The notes below the pieces were generated by a model. It was not told the DNA's origin. It made no database searches and saw nothing but the letters and a program-made list of their open reading frames with translations. The position numbers and the translations under genes were made by a program. This document shows, piece by piece, positions 1 through 7,471 of a stretch of 64,000 nt of DNA. This stretch comes from Verrucomicrobiota bacterium (GTDB lineage: Bacteria > Verrucomicrobiota > Verrucomicrobiia > Limisphaerales > J093), in the NCBI GenBank assembly GCA_029556615.1, contig JAKQDD010000171.1, positions 21,592-85,591 on the forward strand, written 5' to 3'. The stretch's first letter is position 1, and each line of letters opens with the position of its first letter.

Positions 1-7
1 TCGCTTG

Positions 8-1423
8 ATGCACCCGATTCCGCGCAGGCACCCGTCGATGCCCGGTCTCTCGCTGGCGGCCTTGCTGCTCGCCGTGTCGGGCTCGAGTCCAGTGGGGTGT
101 TCCTCAGATTCAGCCGGCTCGCCGGCGCCCAGCCTCGAGTTGATCGCCACGTCCGAACCCGGTTGGCCCCAGTGGCGGGGCCCTCGCCGGGACGGCATCT
201 GCGCGGAGACGGGTCTTCGAGCCCCATGGCCGGCCGAGGGCCCGCCGCGGCTGTGGAGGGCCGAGGGCATGGGCCGCGGCTACTCGTCGCCCGTGTTCGG
301 CCGAGGGCGTCTGTACGTGACTGGCGACGTCGGCGACGCCCTCGTCGTGGCGGCCATGGACCTCGAAGGCAACCGGGTCTGGGCCACACCCAACGGGTCC
401 GCCTGGACCGGTTCCTACCCCGGAGCCCGCGCCTGCGCCGCCTACGACAGCGGCCGGCTCTTCCATCTCAACGCGCACGGCCGCGTTGCCGCCTTTGACG
501 CCGCTACGGGCCGCGAGCTTTGGGCCGTTGACATCTTCGAGCGGTTTGGCGGCAGGAACCTCACGTGGGCGCTGGGCGAATGCCTGCTCGTCGACGGCCC
601 GCGCGTCTGGGTGACTGTCGGCGGCACGGAAGCGCTGCTGGTCGCCCTGGACGTTCAGACCGGCGAGACCGTGATGCAGAGCGCCCCGCTGCGGCTTCGC
701 CCGGACGGCACCGCTGCGGCCGACGCGGACACGAACGTCGCTGGACTGAAGGTGGACAATGCGAGCTATGCCTCCCCCATTCTGCTCCGCATGGCGGAGC
801 GCCGTCTGCTGGTCGGTTGCGCCACCCGCCATGTCTTCGGTGCCGACGCCGACACCGGCGCCTTGCTCTGGACCCAACCCCTGCGCACGCGGTACTCGGT
901 CATCGCCGCCACGCCGGTCCTGGTCGACAACGCCGTCTTCGTTACCGCGCCCGACACAACCGAGGGCGGTCTCTTCCGGATCCACTCGGGTCCGGAGGCC
1001 CCGGGCGTGCGGGTGGAGCGGCTTTGGACCACGGAACTCGACACCTGCCACGGCGGGATCCTGCGGGTCGGCGATGCCCTCTATGGCGCCTGGTACCGCA
1101 ATCGGAAAGGGTGGGCCTGCCTGGACGCGAAGACGGGCGCGATCCGCTACGAGACCGATGCGCTCGCCAAGGGCTCGGTTCTCTATGCCGACGGCCATCT
1201 CTATTGCCTGGGCGAGGACGGCGAGATGGCGCTGGTCAAACCCACGCCGTCGGCTTTCGAGTTTGTCAGCCGCTTCCGCCTCGTCCCGCGACGGGTGAGC
1301 GACGCCTGGGCGCACCCGGTGATTCTCGACAAGCGTCTCTACCTGCGCTACCATGAGCACCTGGAGTGTTACGACCTGCGGCCGGCCGGATCCGGTCCGG
1401 CTCAGGGCAGTTCGAAGCGATAG
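8..1423 (+). CDS. PQQ-like beta-propeller lipoprotein
   Basis: Predicted exported lipoprotein built of PQQ-like (BamB-type) propeller blades. An N-terminal hydrophobic stretch ends in a lipobox-like SPVGC, with the cysteine at about residue 31. The mature part opens with WPQWRGPRRDG, typical of the outer-membrane PQQ-repeat proteins common in Verrucomicrobia and Planctomycetes. Blade motifs follow: GRLYVTGDVGD, AFDAATGRELW, ALDVQTGE, GADADTGALLW and CLDAKTGAIRYE. No catalytic residues are recognisable, so a binding or scaffold role is more likely than an enzyme. The frame is open to the window edge. ATG at 8 is used; ATG at 38 would also leave a complete signal peptide. The last codons (AQGSSKR) run antisense through a regulator remnant, so the native C-terminus may have been replaced. 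Confidence 0.85.
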   Translation: MHPIPRRHPSMPGLSLAALLLAVSGSSPVGCSSDSAGSPAPSLELIATSEPGWPQWRGPRRDGICAETGLRAPWPAEGPPRLWRAEGMGRGYSSPVFGRGRLYVTGDVGDALVVAAMDLEGNRVWATPNGSAWTGSYPGARACAAYDSGRLFHLNAHGRVAAFDAATGRELWAVDIFERFGGRNLTWALGECLLVDGPRVWVTVGGTEALLVALDVQTGETVMQSAPLRLRPDGTAAADADTNVAGLKVDNASYASPILLRMAERRLLVGCATRHVFGADADTGALLWTQPLRTRYSVIAATPVLVDNAVFVTAPDTTEGGLFRIHSGPEAPGVRVERLWTTELDTCHGGILRVGDALYGAWYRNRKGWACLDAKTGAIRYETDALAKGSVLYADGHLYCLGEDGEMALVKPTPSAFEFVSRFRLVPRRVSDAWAHPVILDKRLYLRYHEHLECYDLRPAGSGPAQGSSKR

Positions 1424-1456
1424 CCCACGTCGCGGATGGTCTTGACACCTCCTGTC
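1402..1456 (-). pseudogene. C-terminal scrap of an OmpR/PhoB-family response regulator
   Basis: Read on the minus strand, this stretch encodes GTGGVKTIRDVGYRFELP followed by TGA. The segment VKTIRDVGYRFE is the closing wing and strand of the OmpR/PhoB winged-helix DNA-binding domain (family consensus close to VRTVRGVGYRFE). Nothing upstream in this frame resembles the rest of a regulator: no receiver domain and no recognition helix. Only about 17 codons survive. The scrap overlaps the 3' end of the PQQ-propeller gene on the other strand. Confidence 0.6.
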
Positions 1457-1510
1457 CCCGGGCGTAGGCATCCGGTGTCGCGCTGACCGCTGACTGAATG
1501 GATACCTCCT

Positions 1511-2377
1511 ATGGAAGTGGATGATGTGTTACCGCCAGCTTTGATTCGAAGCCAATCCGGCGCGAGCCGGCGGTTGTGCCGATGGGCGACGCGTGGCGGG
1601 CCGATGGCGTTCACGCTCATTGAGCTGCTGGTGGTCATCGCCATCATCGCCATCCTGGCGGGACTGCTCCTGCCCGCGCTCAGCCGTGCGAAGGCGAAGG
1701 GCCAGCGCACCGCCTGCATGAACAACCTGCGCCAGATGGGCATTGGCATGACCATGTATGGCCACGACGATTCGCAGGGTTATCTCTCCGGAACGTATGA
1801 CGATGCCGACGATGATCTGACCTGGCTTTTCCCGGAGTACATCCCGTCGTCCGTTGGGCGATCGGTGTTCATTTGCCCCGCCACGCAGAACTTCATTGCC
1901 ACCAACCAGGTCCGGCATCCCCAGAACGGACGGTTGGTGCTGCGGGACATGCTGGTCCAGGCGCAGCGACGATCCGGGACGAGCAACCAATTGGTGGGCG
2001 TCAGCTACGAGATCTTCGGCTTCATGAACAACGACGGGAACACCGCCCAAAGCCATTTGTATTTTGGGAAATGGGTGTCCGTGGGGGGCATCAAGAAGTC
2101 CGAGCGATCCGTCGGGAACTACATCCACAAGAACTCCCTGTACGGTCTCAAGGGGCAACCGGTCAGCGCCAGCCAGATCTGGCTCATCATGGACGGCGAC
2201 CGCCAAGGCCCCGGCCTCGCCCGAAACAACCGTCCCGACAAATGCGACAACCACAGCGACGAAGGCGGCAACATCCTCATGTGCGACGCCCACGTCGAGT
2301 GGGTCCGGGGCGGCAAGAACTACGACATCAAGTACGAGATCGCCCAGGACGAGAATTGGTCCGGGTACTCGAATTAA
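1511..2377 (+). CDS. Prepilin-type N-terminal cleavage/methylation domain protein (pseudopilin)
   Basis: Type II secretion/type IV pilus-like pseudopilin. A leader of about 32 residues precedes the class III signal [19 protein letters not shown], then a hydrophobic helix, then [25 protein letters not shown], as in the large Verrucomicrobia/Planctomycetes pseudopilin families. The C-terminal part holds the family signature [18 protein letters not shown] (about residues 250-267). Prepilin peptidase should cleave before the Phe; alanine rather than glycine stands at -1. ATG at 1511 is used, but ATG at 1604 sits directly before the helix and would leave almost no leader. The gene ends flush against the convergent oxidoreductase gene: TAA at 2375-2377 is followed at once by the neighbour's stop. 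Substrate and assembly partner are unknown. Confidence 0.88.
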   Translation: MEVDDVLPPALIRSQSGASRRLCRWATRGGPMAFTLIELLVVIAIIAILAGLLLPALSRAKAKGQRTACMNNLRQMGIGMTMYGHDDSQGYLSGTYDDADDDLTWLFPEYIPSSVGRSVFICPATQNFIATNQVRHPQNGRLVLRDMLVQAQRRSGTSNQLVGVSYEIFGFMNNDGNTAQSHLYFGKWVSVGGIKKSERSVGNYIHKNSLYGLKGQPVSASQIWLIMDGDRQGPGLARNNRPDKCDNHSDEGGNILMCDAHVEWVRGGKNYDIKYEIAQDENWSGYSN

Positions 2378-3730
2378 TCACAGGTATTCCGCCGGGAACT
2401 TCCAGGGGGACCGGTAGATCGGACGGGCGCTCTCGGCCGCTTGGGGATCGTCGAGGATGGCCCCGGTTGCGGGATCCAGGCGCAGGGCGCGACCGAGGCG
2501 CATGGAGAGGTTGGCCACGGTGAGGGCGAGGTCGATCCGGTAGTGGTAATTGACGCTGCAGCTTGGCTGGCGTCGCGACTTGATGCAATCCAACCATTCG
2601 CGTTCATGCCCGGGAGACGGCGGGATGTCGCTGGCGGGCGGCGCCGTGTCCTTCAACATCGGGCCTTCGGGGACGACTTCGCAGCGGTTGTAATCGGCAA
2701 TCAACGTGCCGTTGAGTCCATGGAAGTAGATGCCGAGCCGGCGCGCGGGGGTGCCCCGGCCGAAATCGAAGGCGAAGCTGTTGCACAGGCTCATCATCCA
2801 GGTCATCGTCGTCTCGGGGTATTCCCAAATGACCTCCTGGATGTCCGGTGCGTCGCCGTCGCCTTTCACGACGAAACGTCCGCCCCTCGAGTACGTGCGC
2901 ACCGGGAGCCCCAGGTCGAGCGCCCAAATGGGCAAGTCAATGATGTGCGGCGCCATGCCCGGCGTCCACCCGCCGGAGTAGTCCATGAAGGAACAATGGT
3001 GATAGGAATCGGCAAACAGCAGGGCATTGAAGGGAACGGCCGGGGCCGGGCCGCACCAGCGGTCCCAATCCAGGTCCGCCGGGGGCGGCTGTGAAGGGGC
3101 GGTGCCGATGCCGTTGGGGCCCTGGTTCATCACGTTGAGCGTGCGGATCATCGGGATGGGCCCCAGCCGGCCGGAACGGACCCACGCCACGGCATTGCGA
3201 TAGTTCTGGCCGGCGTGGATCTGGGTTCCGACCTGGCTGATGCGCTGGTGCCGGTTCACGGCGTTGCGCACCGCCAGCGTCTCCGCCGGGTAGAGCGTCA
3301 TCGGCTTCTGCAGGTAGATGTCCTTGCCCGCCTTCACGGCCTCGATTGCCATGAGGGCGTGCCAGTGGGGCGGCGCGGCAATGATCACCGCATCGACATC
3401 CGCGCGGGCCAGCAATTCGCGAAAGTCAGTGTGCCCCTTCGCCGTCGCCTGGTGCCGGGCCACCGCCGCCTCCCGGCGCGCCGCGCTCACATCGCATATC
3501 GCGGTCACCACCACGTCCGGATGTGCCGCGCAATTCGCGAGATTGGCACTCCCCATGCCGTTAACGCCGATGATGCCCAGGCTGATGCGCTCGCTGGGGG
3601 CCGGCTTGTTCTCGCCGCCCAGGACGGAGGCCGGAACGACCCAGGGCGCCGCCACCGTCACTGCCGTTGCTGTGAGAAATTGCCTCCGTGTGGGGTGGCG
3701 AGTTTCAGGATTAGCAGTCGTCATGGCCAT
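2378..3730 (-). CDS. Tat-exported Gfo/Idh/MocA family oxidoreductase
   Basis: NAD(P)-dependent oxidoreductase of the Gfo/Idh/MocA family, predicted to act outside the cytoplasm. The N-terminus has a twin-arginine signal (TRRQFLTATAVTVAAPWVVP). A Rossmann nucleotide site follows (ISLGIIGVNGMGSANL), then AICDVSAARREAA, the family EKP-type motif as LQKPMTLYPAET, and the C-terminal alpha/beta domain. These exported members usually act on sugars or cyclitols, but the substrate cannot be read from sequence. ATG at 3730 is chosen because GGGGAG lies upstream of it on this strand and the Tat signal starts shortly after; ATG at 3724 is the alternative. The open frame extends to 3859 only because it runs through a type C repeat. 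Its stop abuts the pseudopilin stop. Confidence 0.92.
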   Translation of the reverse strand: MAMTTANPETRHPTRRQFLTATAVTVAAPWVVPASVLGGENKPAPSERISLGIIGVNGMGSANLANCAAHPDVVVTAICDVSAARREAAVARHQATAKGHTDFRELLARADVDAVIIAAPPHWHALMAIEAVKAGKDIYLQKPMTLYPAETLAVRNAVNRHQRISQVGTQIHAGQNYRNAVAWVRSGRLGPIPMIRTLNVMNQGPNGIGTAPSQPPPADLDWDRWCGPAPAVPFNALLFADSYHHCSFMDYSGGWTPGMAPHIIDLPIWALDLGLPVRTYSRGGRFVVKGDGDAPDIQEVIWEYPETTMTWMMSLCNSFAFDFGRGTPARRLGIYFHGLNGTLIADYNRCEVVPEGPMLKDTAPPASDIPPSPGHEREWLDCIKSRRQPSCSVNYHYRIDLALTVANLSMRLGRALRLDPATGAILDDPQAAESARPIYRSPWKFPAEYL

Positions 3731-3751
3731 AAATAAACACTTCTCCCCAGC

Positions 3752-3840
3752 CGCCCACGCTGGGGGCGGCGCGGGAACCGTTCGCATTCCCCTGCGTCCG
3801 CCGCGGTCATCGCCCGCGGCTACAGACCGCGTCCGCGACG
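3752..3840. repeat. Type C dispersed repeat, copy 1
   Basis: GC-rich element present twice in tandem here (second copy at 3853) and once more at 44594. Shared blocks include CGCCCACG, GGGCGGCGCGGGAACCGTTCGC, CCGCCGCGGTCA and CGCCCGCGGCT-CAGACC. It lies just upstream of the oxidoreductase start and contributes the stop codon (TAG at 3822-3820, minus strand) of the PEP-CTERM gene. No coding function of its own is evident. Confidence 0.75.
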
Positions 3841-4578
3841 ACGTCCTGGAGTCGCCCACGGCGGGGGCGGCGCGGGAACCGTTCGCGTTCCCCTGCGCCC
3901 GCCGCGGTCACCGCCCGCGGCTGCAGACCGGGTCCGCGATGAGGCTACGACCGCCACCACGCCCAGGCCGAGCAGCACCATGGGACCGGGCTCGGGTATC
4001 ACGAGCACGCGGGCGCTGCCGAACTGGAGTTGACTGTCCAGCACCGTGCCGTCCCCGGCCACGAACACCTGTTCCGTGGGCCCCAGCGTCCGCAGGATCT
4101 CGAGGGTCAGGAGAAACGAGCCGGGCTTGGGGGGCGTCCACTGAAAAACGGCGAGGAGCGTTCCCGTGTAGTACTCGATCGGATTGGCGTCGAAGTCCAC
4201 GGTTCCCTTGACCCCGCCCCAGCCGGCTCCGAAGTACCTGGCCGCCCCTGCGCCATTCACGCCATCGAAGTCCAGCTCCACCGGCACCTGGATCGCCAGA
4301 TCGCTCAGGAAGGGTGCGTCGGCAGGGTCGTGCAGAAAGCGGATGCCAAAACTGAAGATCCCGACCGGCAACGTGGACTTGAACTCGACCGGGACGGTGA
4401 CGAGCTTGCCCGGGTCGATCTCATACACCGATTGGCTGAAGCCGACGATGAAGCCTTGGCCACGCGCCATGCACGACAAGCCCAAGGTCAACAGCAAGAT
4501 GCCCAGCCACGATTTCACAACGAGTGCCGTCCGAAGTGTGCGGTGCGTGTCCAACCCCCGTTTAGGGCCTTGGACCAT
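3820..4578 (-). CDS. PEP-CTERM-type exported protein with a repeat-derived tail
   Basis: Exported protein with a signal peptide (KSWLGILLLTLGLSCMARGQ) and a cohesin/dockerin-like or adhesin-like beta domain (YEIDPGKLVTVPVEFKST, GIRFLHDPADAPF). It ends in a PEP-CTERM-like anchor, VIPEPGPMVLLGLGVVAVVAS. In this family the hydrophobic stretch is normally followed by a short Arg-rich tail and a stop. Here it runs into SRTRSAAAGGDRGGRR and about 25 more residues encoded by a type C repeat, stopping inside the next copy. The repeat therefore appears to have replaced the native end, though it still supplies basic residues. The start is ATG at 4578; further upstream the frame overlaps der antisense. 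It is transcribed divergently from der with 64 bp between the starts. Confidence 0.75.
   Translation of the reverse strand: MVQGPKRGLDTHRTLRTALVVKSWLGILLLTLGLSCMARGQGFIVGFSQSVYEIDPGKLVTVPVEFKSTLPVGIFSFGIRFLHDPADAPFLSDLAIQVPVELDFDGVNGAGAARYFGAGWGGVKGTVDFDANPIEYYTGTLLAVFQWTPPKPGSFLLTLEILRTLGPTEQVFVAGDGTVLDSQLQFGSARVLVIPEPGPMVLLGLGVVAVVASSRTRSAAAGGDRGGRRGTRTVPAPPPPWATPGRRRGRGL
3853..3940. repeat. Type C dispersed repeat, copy 2 (captured as coding sequence)
   Basis: Second tandem copy, about 101 bp downstream of the first, with only scattered substitutions (for example CTACAG against CTGCAG). Read on the minus strand it encodes the end of the PEP-CTERM protein, starting directly after the hydrophobic anchor. 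Confidence 0.75.
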
Positions 4579-4642
4579 GAAAGTCAAGCGGATGTGCGGA
4601 TTTGCCTTCCGTTGGGCGGGCGGCTCCGACATCTTGGGATCC

Positions 4643-6151
4643 ATGCCGGGTTTGATCGCCATCGTGGGCCGTCCGAACGTGGGGAAGTCAGCGCTGTTCA
4701 ATCGCATCGTTGGACGGCGCATCGCCATCGTCCATGACCAGCCAGGGGTGACCCGGGACCGGATCAGTGCGGAAGCCGAATGGCGCGGCCGTCCTTTCAC
4801 GCTCGTTGACACGGGCGGGATCGGCTTGTCTCAGGGGGAGAAGGCCGACAACGCGATCACGCGGGCGGCGATCGAGCAGGTGAATCTGGCGTTGGAAGCT
4901 GCCGACGTGATTCTCTGGGTGGTTGACATTCGCGAGGGGATCGTCCCGCTGGACCGGGAGGTGGCAGAACGGTTGCGCCGGTCGGGGAGGCGCGTGCTGC
5001 TCGTGGTCAACAAGGCGGACCACACGGACACGGAAGCCGGACTGTCGGAGTTCTCCGAACTGGGTTTTGAACCGGTGTTTCCCGTGTCCGCGATTCACGG
5101 GCGCGGGATCCGGCCGCTGCTGGATGCCGCAGTCCGCGGGCTGCCGGCTCCGGCCGCCGCGCCGGATCCAGCCGCTCCCGGCGCGCCGGCGGAGACTGCT
5201 CCGCTCAAGCTGGCCATCGTGGGCCGGCCCAACGTCGGCAAGTCGTCCCTGGTGAACGCGCTCACCCGATCCCAGCGGGTGATTGTCAGCCCCGTGCCGG
5301 GCACCACGCGCGACGCGGTGGATGTGCCGCTCGAGATCGAGACCGACGGCCGAAGGGAACGCTGGCTGCTCATCGATACCGCCGGGATCCGCAAGACCCG
5401 CCGGGTGTCCGATTCCATCGAGTTCTTTAGCGTCAAGCGGGCGGAAGATTCGATTGACCGCTGCGACGTCGTCGTCTTCGTCCTGGATGCGGAGTCGGGG
5501 ATCCTCGAACAGGACAAGAAGATTGCGGACCGGATTGTGGCGGCGGGGAAGGGTTGCCTGCTGGTGATCAACAAGTGGGATCTCTTCCAGGAGCACGTGC
5601 AGCAGGCTCAGGCCAAAGACCGCGGCCGGACCCGGCCGTCGAGGTCGGACCCCGAAGCGCCTCCGCACTCACTGGCCGCTTTTGGCCGATGGGTCCAGGA
5701 GCGGCTGTTCTTCCTGGATTACGCGCCGGTGGTGTTCACCTCGGCGCAGACCGGCTTCAATCTGGACCGGTTGCTCGAAGCCGTCCGCTACATCGCCGCC
5801 CAACTCGGACAGCGGATCCCGACCGCGCTCCTGAACCGGACGCTCCGCGACGCGATCGAACGGCGCCAACCGGTGAGCGCCACCGGGGCGCGTTTGAAGT
5901 TCTTCTACGCGACCCAGACGCGGCATTCGCCGCCCACCTTCCTGCTCTTCGTCAACCGCGACGAACTGTTCTCGAAAGCCTACGAGAAATACCTGGCCGG
6001 CGAACTGCGCCGCGCCTTTGGCTACGAAGGGTGCCCGATTCACCTCCGGGCCCGGCCCCGACCCGGCGAGGCGCGCATCAGACCGATGAAGCATGCAGTC
6101 CAGAAGAAGCGTCGGGGGAGAGCGGGGCACCCTGCCTCCGCGCCTCGCTAG
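4643..6151 (+). CDS. der: Ribosome biogenesis GTPase Der (EngA)
   Basis: Double-GTPase that assists late assembly of the 50S ribosomal subunit. Two G domains in tandem are clear: the first has GRPNVGKSALFNR (residues 9-21), DTGG and NKAD; the second has GRPNVGKSSLVN, DTAGIRK and NKWD. The C-terminal KH-like domain follows (KFFYATQTRHSPPTFLLFVN). Length is 502 residues. ATG at 4643 starts exactly at the conserved MPGLIAIVGRPNVGKS; the frame is open much further upstream but nothing there is conserved. The inter-domain region has an added Arg/Pro-rich stretch (KDRGRTRPSRSDPEAPP). The last 28 residues and the TAG stop are encoded by a type B palindromic repeat. The tail is basic, as in normal Der, but its sequence comes from the repeat. 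Confidence 0.97.
   Translation: MPGLIAIVGRPNVGKSALFNRIVGRRIAIVHDQPGVTRDRISAEAEWRGRPFTLVDTGGIGLSQGEKADNAITRAAIEQVNLALEAADVILWVVDIREGIVPLDREVAERLRRSGRRVLLVVNKADHTDTEAGLSEFSELGFEPVFPVSAIHGRGIRPLLDAAVRGLPAPAAAPDPAAPGAPAETAPLKLAIVGRPNVGKSSLVNALTRSQRVIVSPVPGTTRDAVDVPLEIETDGRRERWLLIDTAGIRKTRRVSDSIEFFSVKRAEDSIDRCDVVVFVLDAESGILEQDKKIADRIVAAGKGCLLVINKWDLFQEHVQQAQAKDRGRTRPSRSDPEAPPHSLAAFGRWVQERLFFLDYAPVVFTSAQTGFNLDRLLEAVRYIAAQLGQRIPTALLNRTLRDAIERRQPVSATGARLKFFYATQTRHSPPTFLLFVNRDELFSKAYEKYLAGELRRAFGYEGCPIHLRARPRPGEARIRPMKHAVQKKRRGRAGHPASAPR
6066..6150. repeat. Type B inverted-repeat element inside the 3' end of der
   Basis: An 85-bp element bounded by GCGAGGCGC on the left and GCGCCTCGCTA on the right. 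The interior CAGACCGATGAAGCATGCAG and GGGGCACCCTGCCTCCGC match the copy at 34349 almost exactly. It is in frame with der and its right end provides the stop codon. The right end overlaps the left end of a type A element at 6149. Confidence 0.8.
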
Positions 6152-6211
6152 AGTCCTCGACTTGCGGAGAATGGGGGCAACAGGTCAAGTTGGGTCCCTG
6201 CCGTTCCAGAC
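6149..6211. repeat. Type A element, partial copy
   Basis: Starts with the type A terminus TAGAGTCCTCGAC and continues as the inverted right half of the full copies at 12468 and 34441 (AACAGGTCAAGTTGG, CTGCCGTTCCAG). The similarity then stops. The other terminus is missing; the sequence continues as the 3' coding end of the nuclease-fold gene, whose stop codon lies within the element. Confidence 0.7.
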
Positions 6212-6775
6212 GCCCAGTCGCCGCTCCCGGGCGTAGCGTTCCGCCCGCTGCAGCCGGTACTGATCCTTCAGGGGCAAACCCCGGATTTGACCGGGCGCGA
6301 ATCGGCCGTGGCCCTCGCCGAGCATGGCCTCGTTGACGTTGGTCTGGGCGGTCCGAACCAGCCCGAGGCCGGTCCGCGTCTGGGGGTTGGCCAGGGTCAC
6401 TGCGATCACGACGTTGGTGCCGAGCACCCATCGGCCAAGGGCGTCGGCCGCGGCCTTGGCCTCTGTCTGCTCCTTCGGGCTGGCGTTGGGCCCGGCCCGG
6501 GGCGCTTCGACCCCGGCAAGCCCGTAGTTGAACAGCCATCCCCGATCATCGCGCACTTGCACGCTGCTCCCGGTATGAATCCTCACAACGCGTCCCGAGA
6601 GCTCTCCGATCGGTTGCCGGGCCTCCGGCGTCCGATGCCACCAGAGTCTCGCCATGTCCACCGCCGGTTCGAGGGCGGCCCGGTGCTGGAACACGAACGC
6701 CGCAACCCCGAGCCACAGGCACCAGAACAAGCCCACCAGGAGCCGGTGGAGAAACCAGAACAATCCCGTCTTCAC
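6185..6775 (-). CDS. SNase-like (thermonuclease-fold) membrane-anchored protein, probably catalytically inactive
   Basis: An N-terminal hydrophobic segment (residues about 5-30) anchors a staphylococcal-nuclease-like OB-fold: GRVVRIHTGSSVQV, NYGLAGVEAPR, KEQTEAKAAADALGRWV, then NEAMLGEGHGRF and a closing QRAERYARERRLGVWNG. In active thermonucleases the second block reads close to RLxGIDTPE, with catalytic Arg, Asp and Glu. Here these positions have drifted (NYGLAGVEAPR), so nuclease activity is doubtful and a binding role is more likely. GTG at 6775 overlaps the previous stop (GTGA) and has GGGAGGG upstream, which implies translational coupling to the membrane-protein gene. The last codons and TGA lie in a type A element. 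It converges with der, with 33 bp between stops. Confidence 0.7.
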   Translation of the reverse strand: MKTGLFWFLHRLLVGLFWCLWLGVAAFVFQHRAALEPAVDMARLWWHRTPEARQPIGELSGRVVRIHTGSSVQVRDDRGWLFNYGLAGVEAPRAGPNASPKEQTEAKAAADALGRWVLGTNVVIAVTLANPQTRTGLGLVRTAQTNVNEAMLGEGHGRFAPGQIRGLPLKDQYRLQRAERYARERRLGVWNGRDPT

Positions 6776-7467
6776 GGCGTCCCTCCCGGATCGGGTTTCT
6801 GATCCGACGGCTGCTCCCCGCGGTCCGGCGGCTTCGCCGGCGATTCTCCGGCGTCGAAGAGCCGGATCCGCTCATTCCGCTGGAGGCCTGGGGGCGAGGA
6901 GGGCGGAACGGCCAGCGTGGGCGCATCGGGCCTGGCGGCCTTCTCGATCGACATCAGGACGAGTTGGACTTCGGGATTCGGATGGCGGGGCGGGACGACC
7001 CCGTGATCCTTCAGGATCTGATGGGCGCGGATGCACTGTCGGGTGTTGCTGAAGCGATAGACCTCGCGCGCGTAGATCCGTTCCAGCCACGATCCGGGCC
7101 GGGCATGGTCGAGGCCGGTGATGAAGGGCGCGGGCGAATCGGGGTGGCGGACGCCCTCGATGAAGCAGAGCCAGCGCACCCAGCGGATCCGGCCCCGCCG
7201 GGCGAACCAGCGGATCACCCGCATCAGGCGGCCGCCGGCTTCGGCGCAGGCGGTGTCGGTGATCACGCCGGTGAGCGGGTCGGCGAGCTTCGTCCCCAGC
7301 CAGGGGGCCCAGGCGATTGCGGCAAGGAAGCCCACCACCACGCAGTAGGCGAGCCAGAAGGCGTTCGTGAGATCGCCCGTGGCGGGGGCGGCCTCGGCGT
7401 TGCGCGCCGCCTGCATGAGGCCGTAGGCCAGTCCCACCGTCAGCACAATGCGAATCAGTGCCAGCAT
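6772..7467 (-). CDS. Membrane protein of unknown function
   Basis: Not recognised. Two hydrophobic segments are visible near the N-terminus (LIRIVLTVGLAYGLM; AFWLAYCVVVGFLAAIAWAPWLG). A soluble, basic, Trp-rich region follows (RWFARRGRIRWVRWLCF) and the tail is Pro-rich and acidic/basic mixed (about residues 180-231). The motif FSNTRQCIRAHQILKDHG resembles nothing that can be named. It begins 4 bp after the PilT-like gene and overlaps the nuclease-fold gene by 4 bp, so the three genes most likely form one operon. Confidence 0.65.
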   Translation of the reverse strand: MLALIRIVLTVGLAYGLMQAARNAEAAPATGDLTNAFWLAYCVVVGFLAAIAWAPWLGTKLADPLTGVITDTACAEAGGRLMRVIRWFARRGRIRWVRWLCFIEGVRHPDSPAPFITGLDHARPGSWLERIYAREVYRFSNTRQCIRAHQILKDHGVVPPRHPNPEVQLVLMSIEKAARPDAPTLAVPPSSPPGLQRNERIRLFDAGESPAKPPDRGEQPSDQKPDPGGTP

Positions 7468-7471
7468 GACG

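Noticed and set aside
4184..4642. N-terminal extension of der
   Set aside because: It overlaps the PEP-CTERM gene antisense and the conserved Der start is at 4643.
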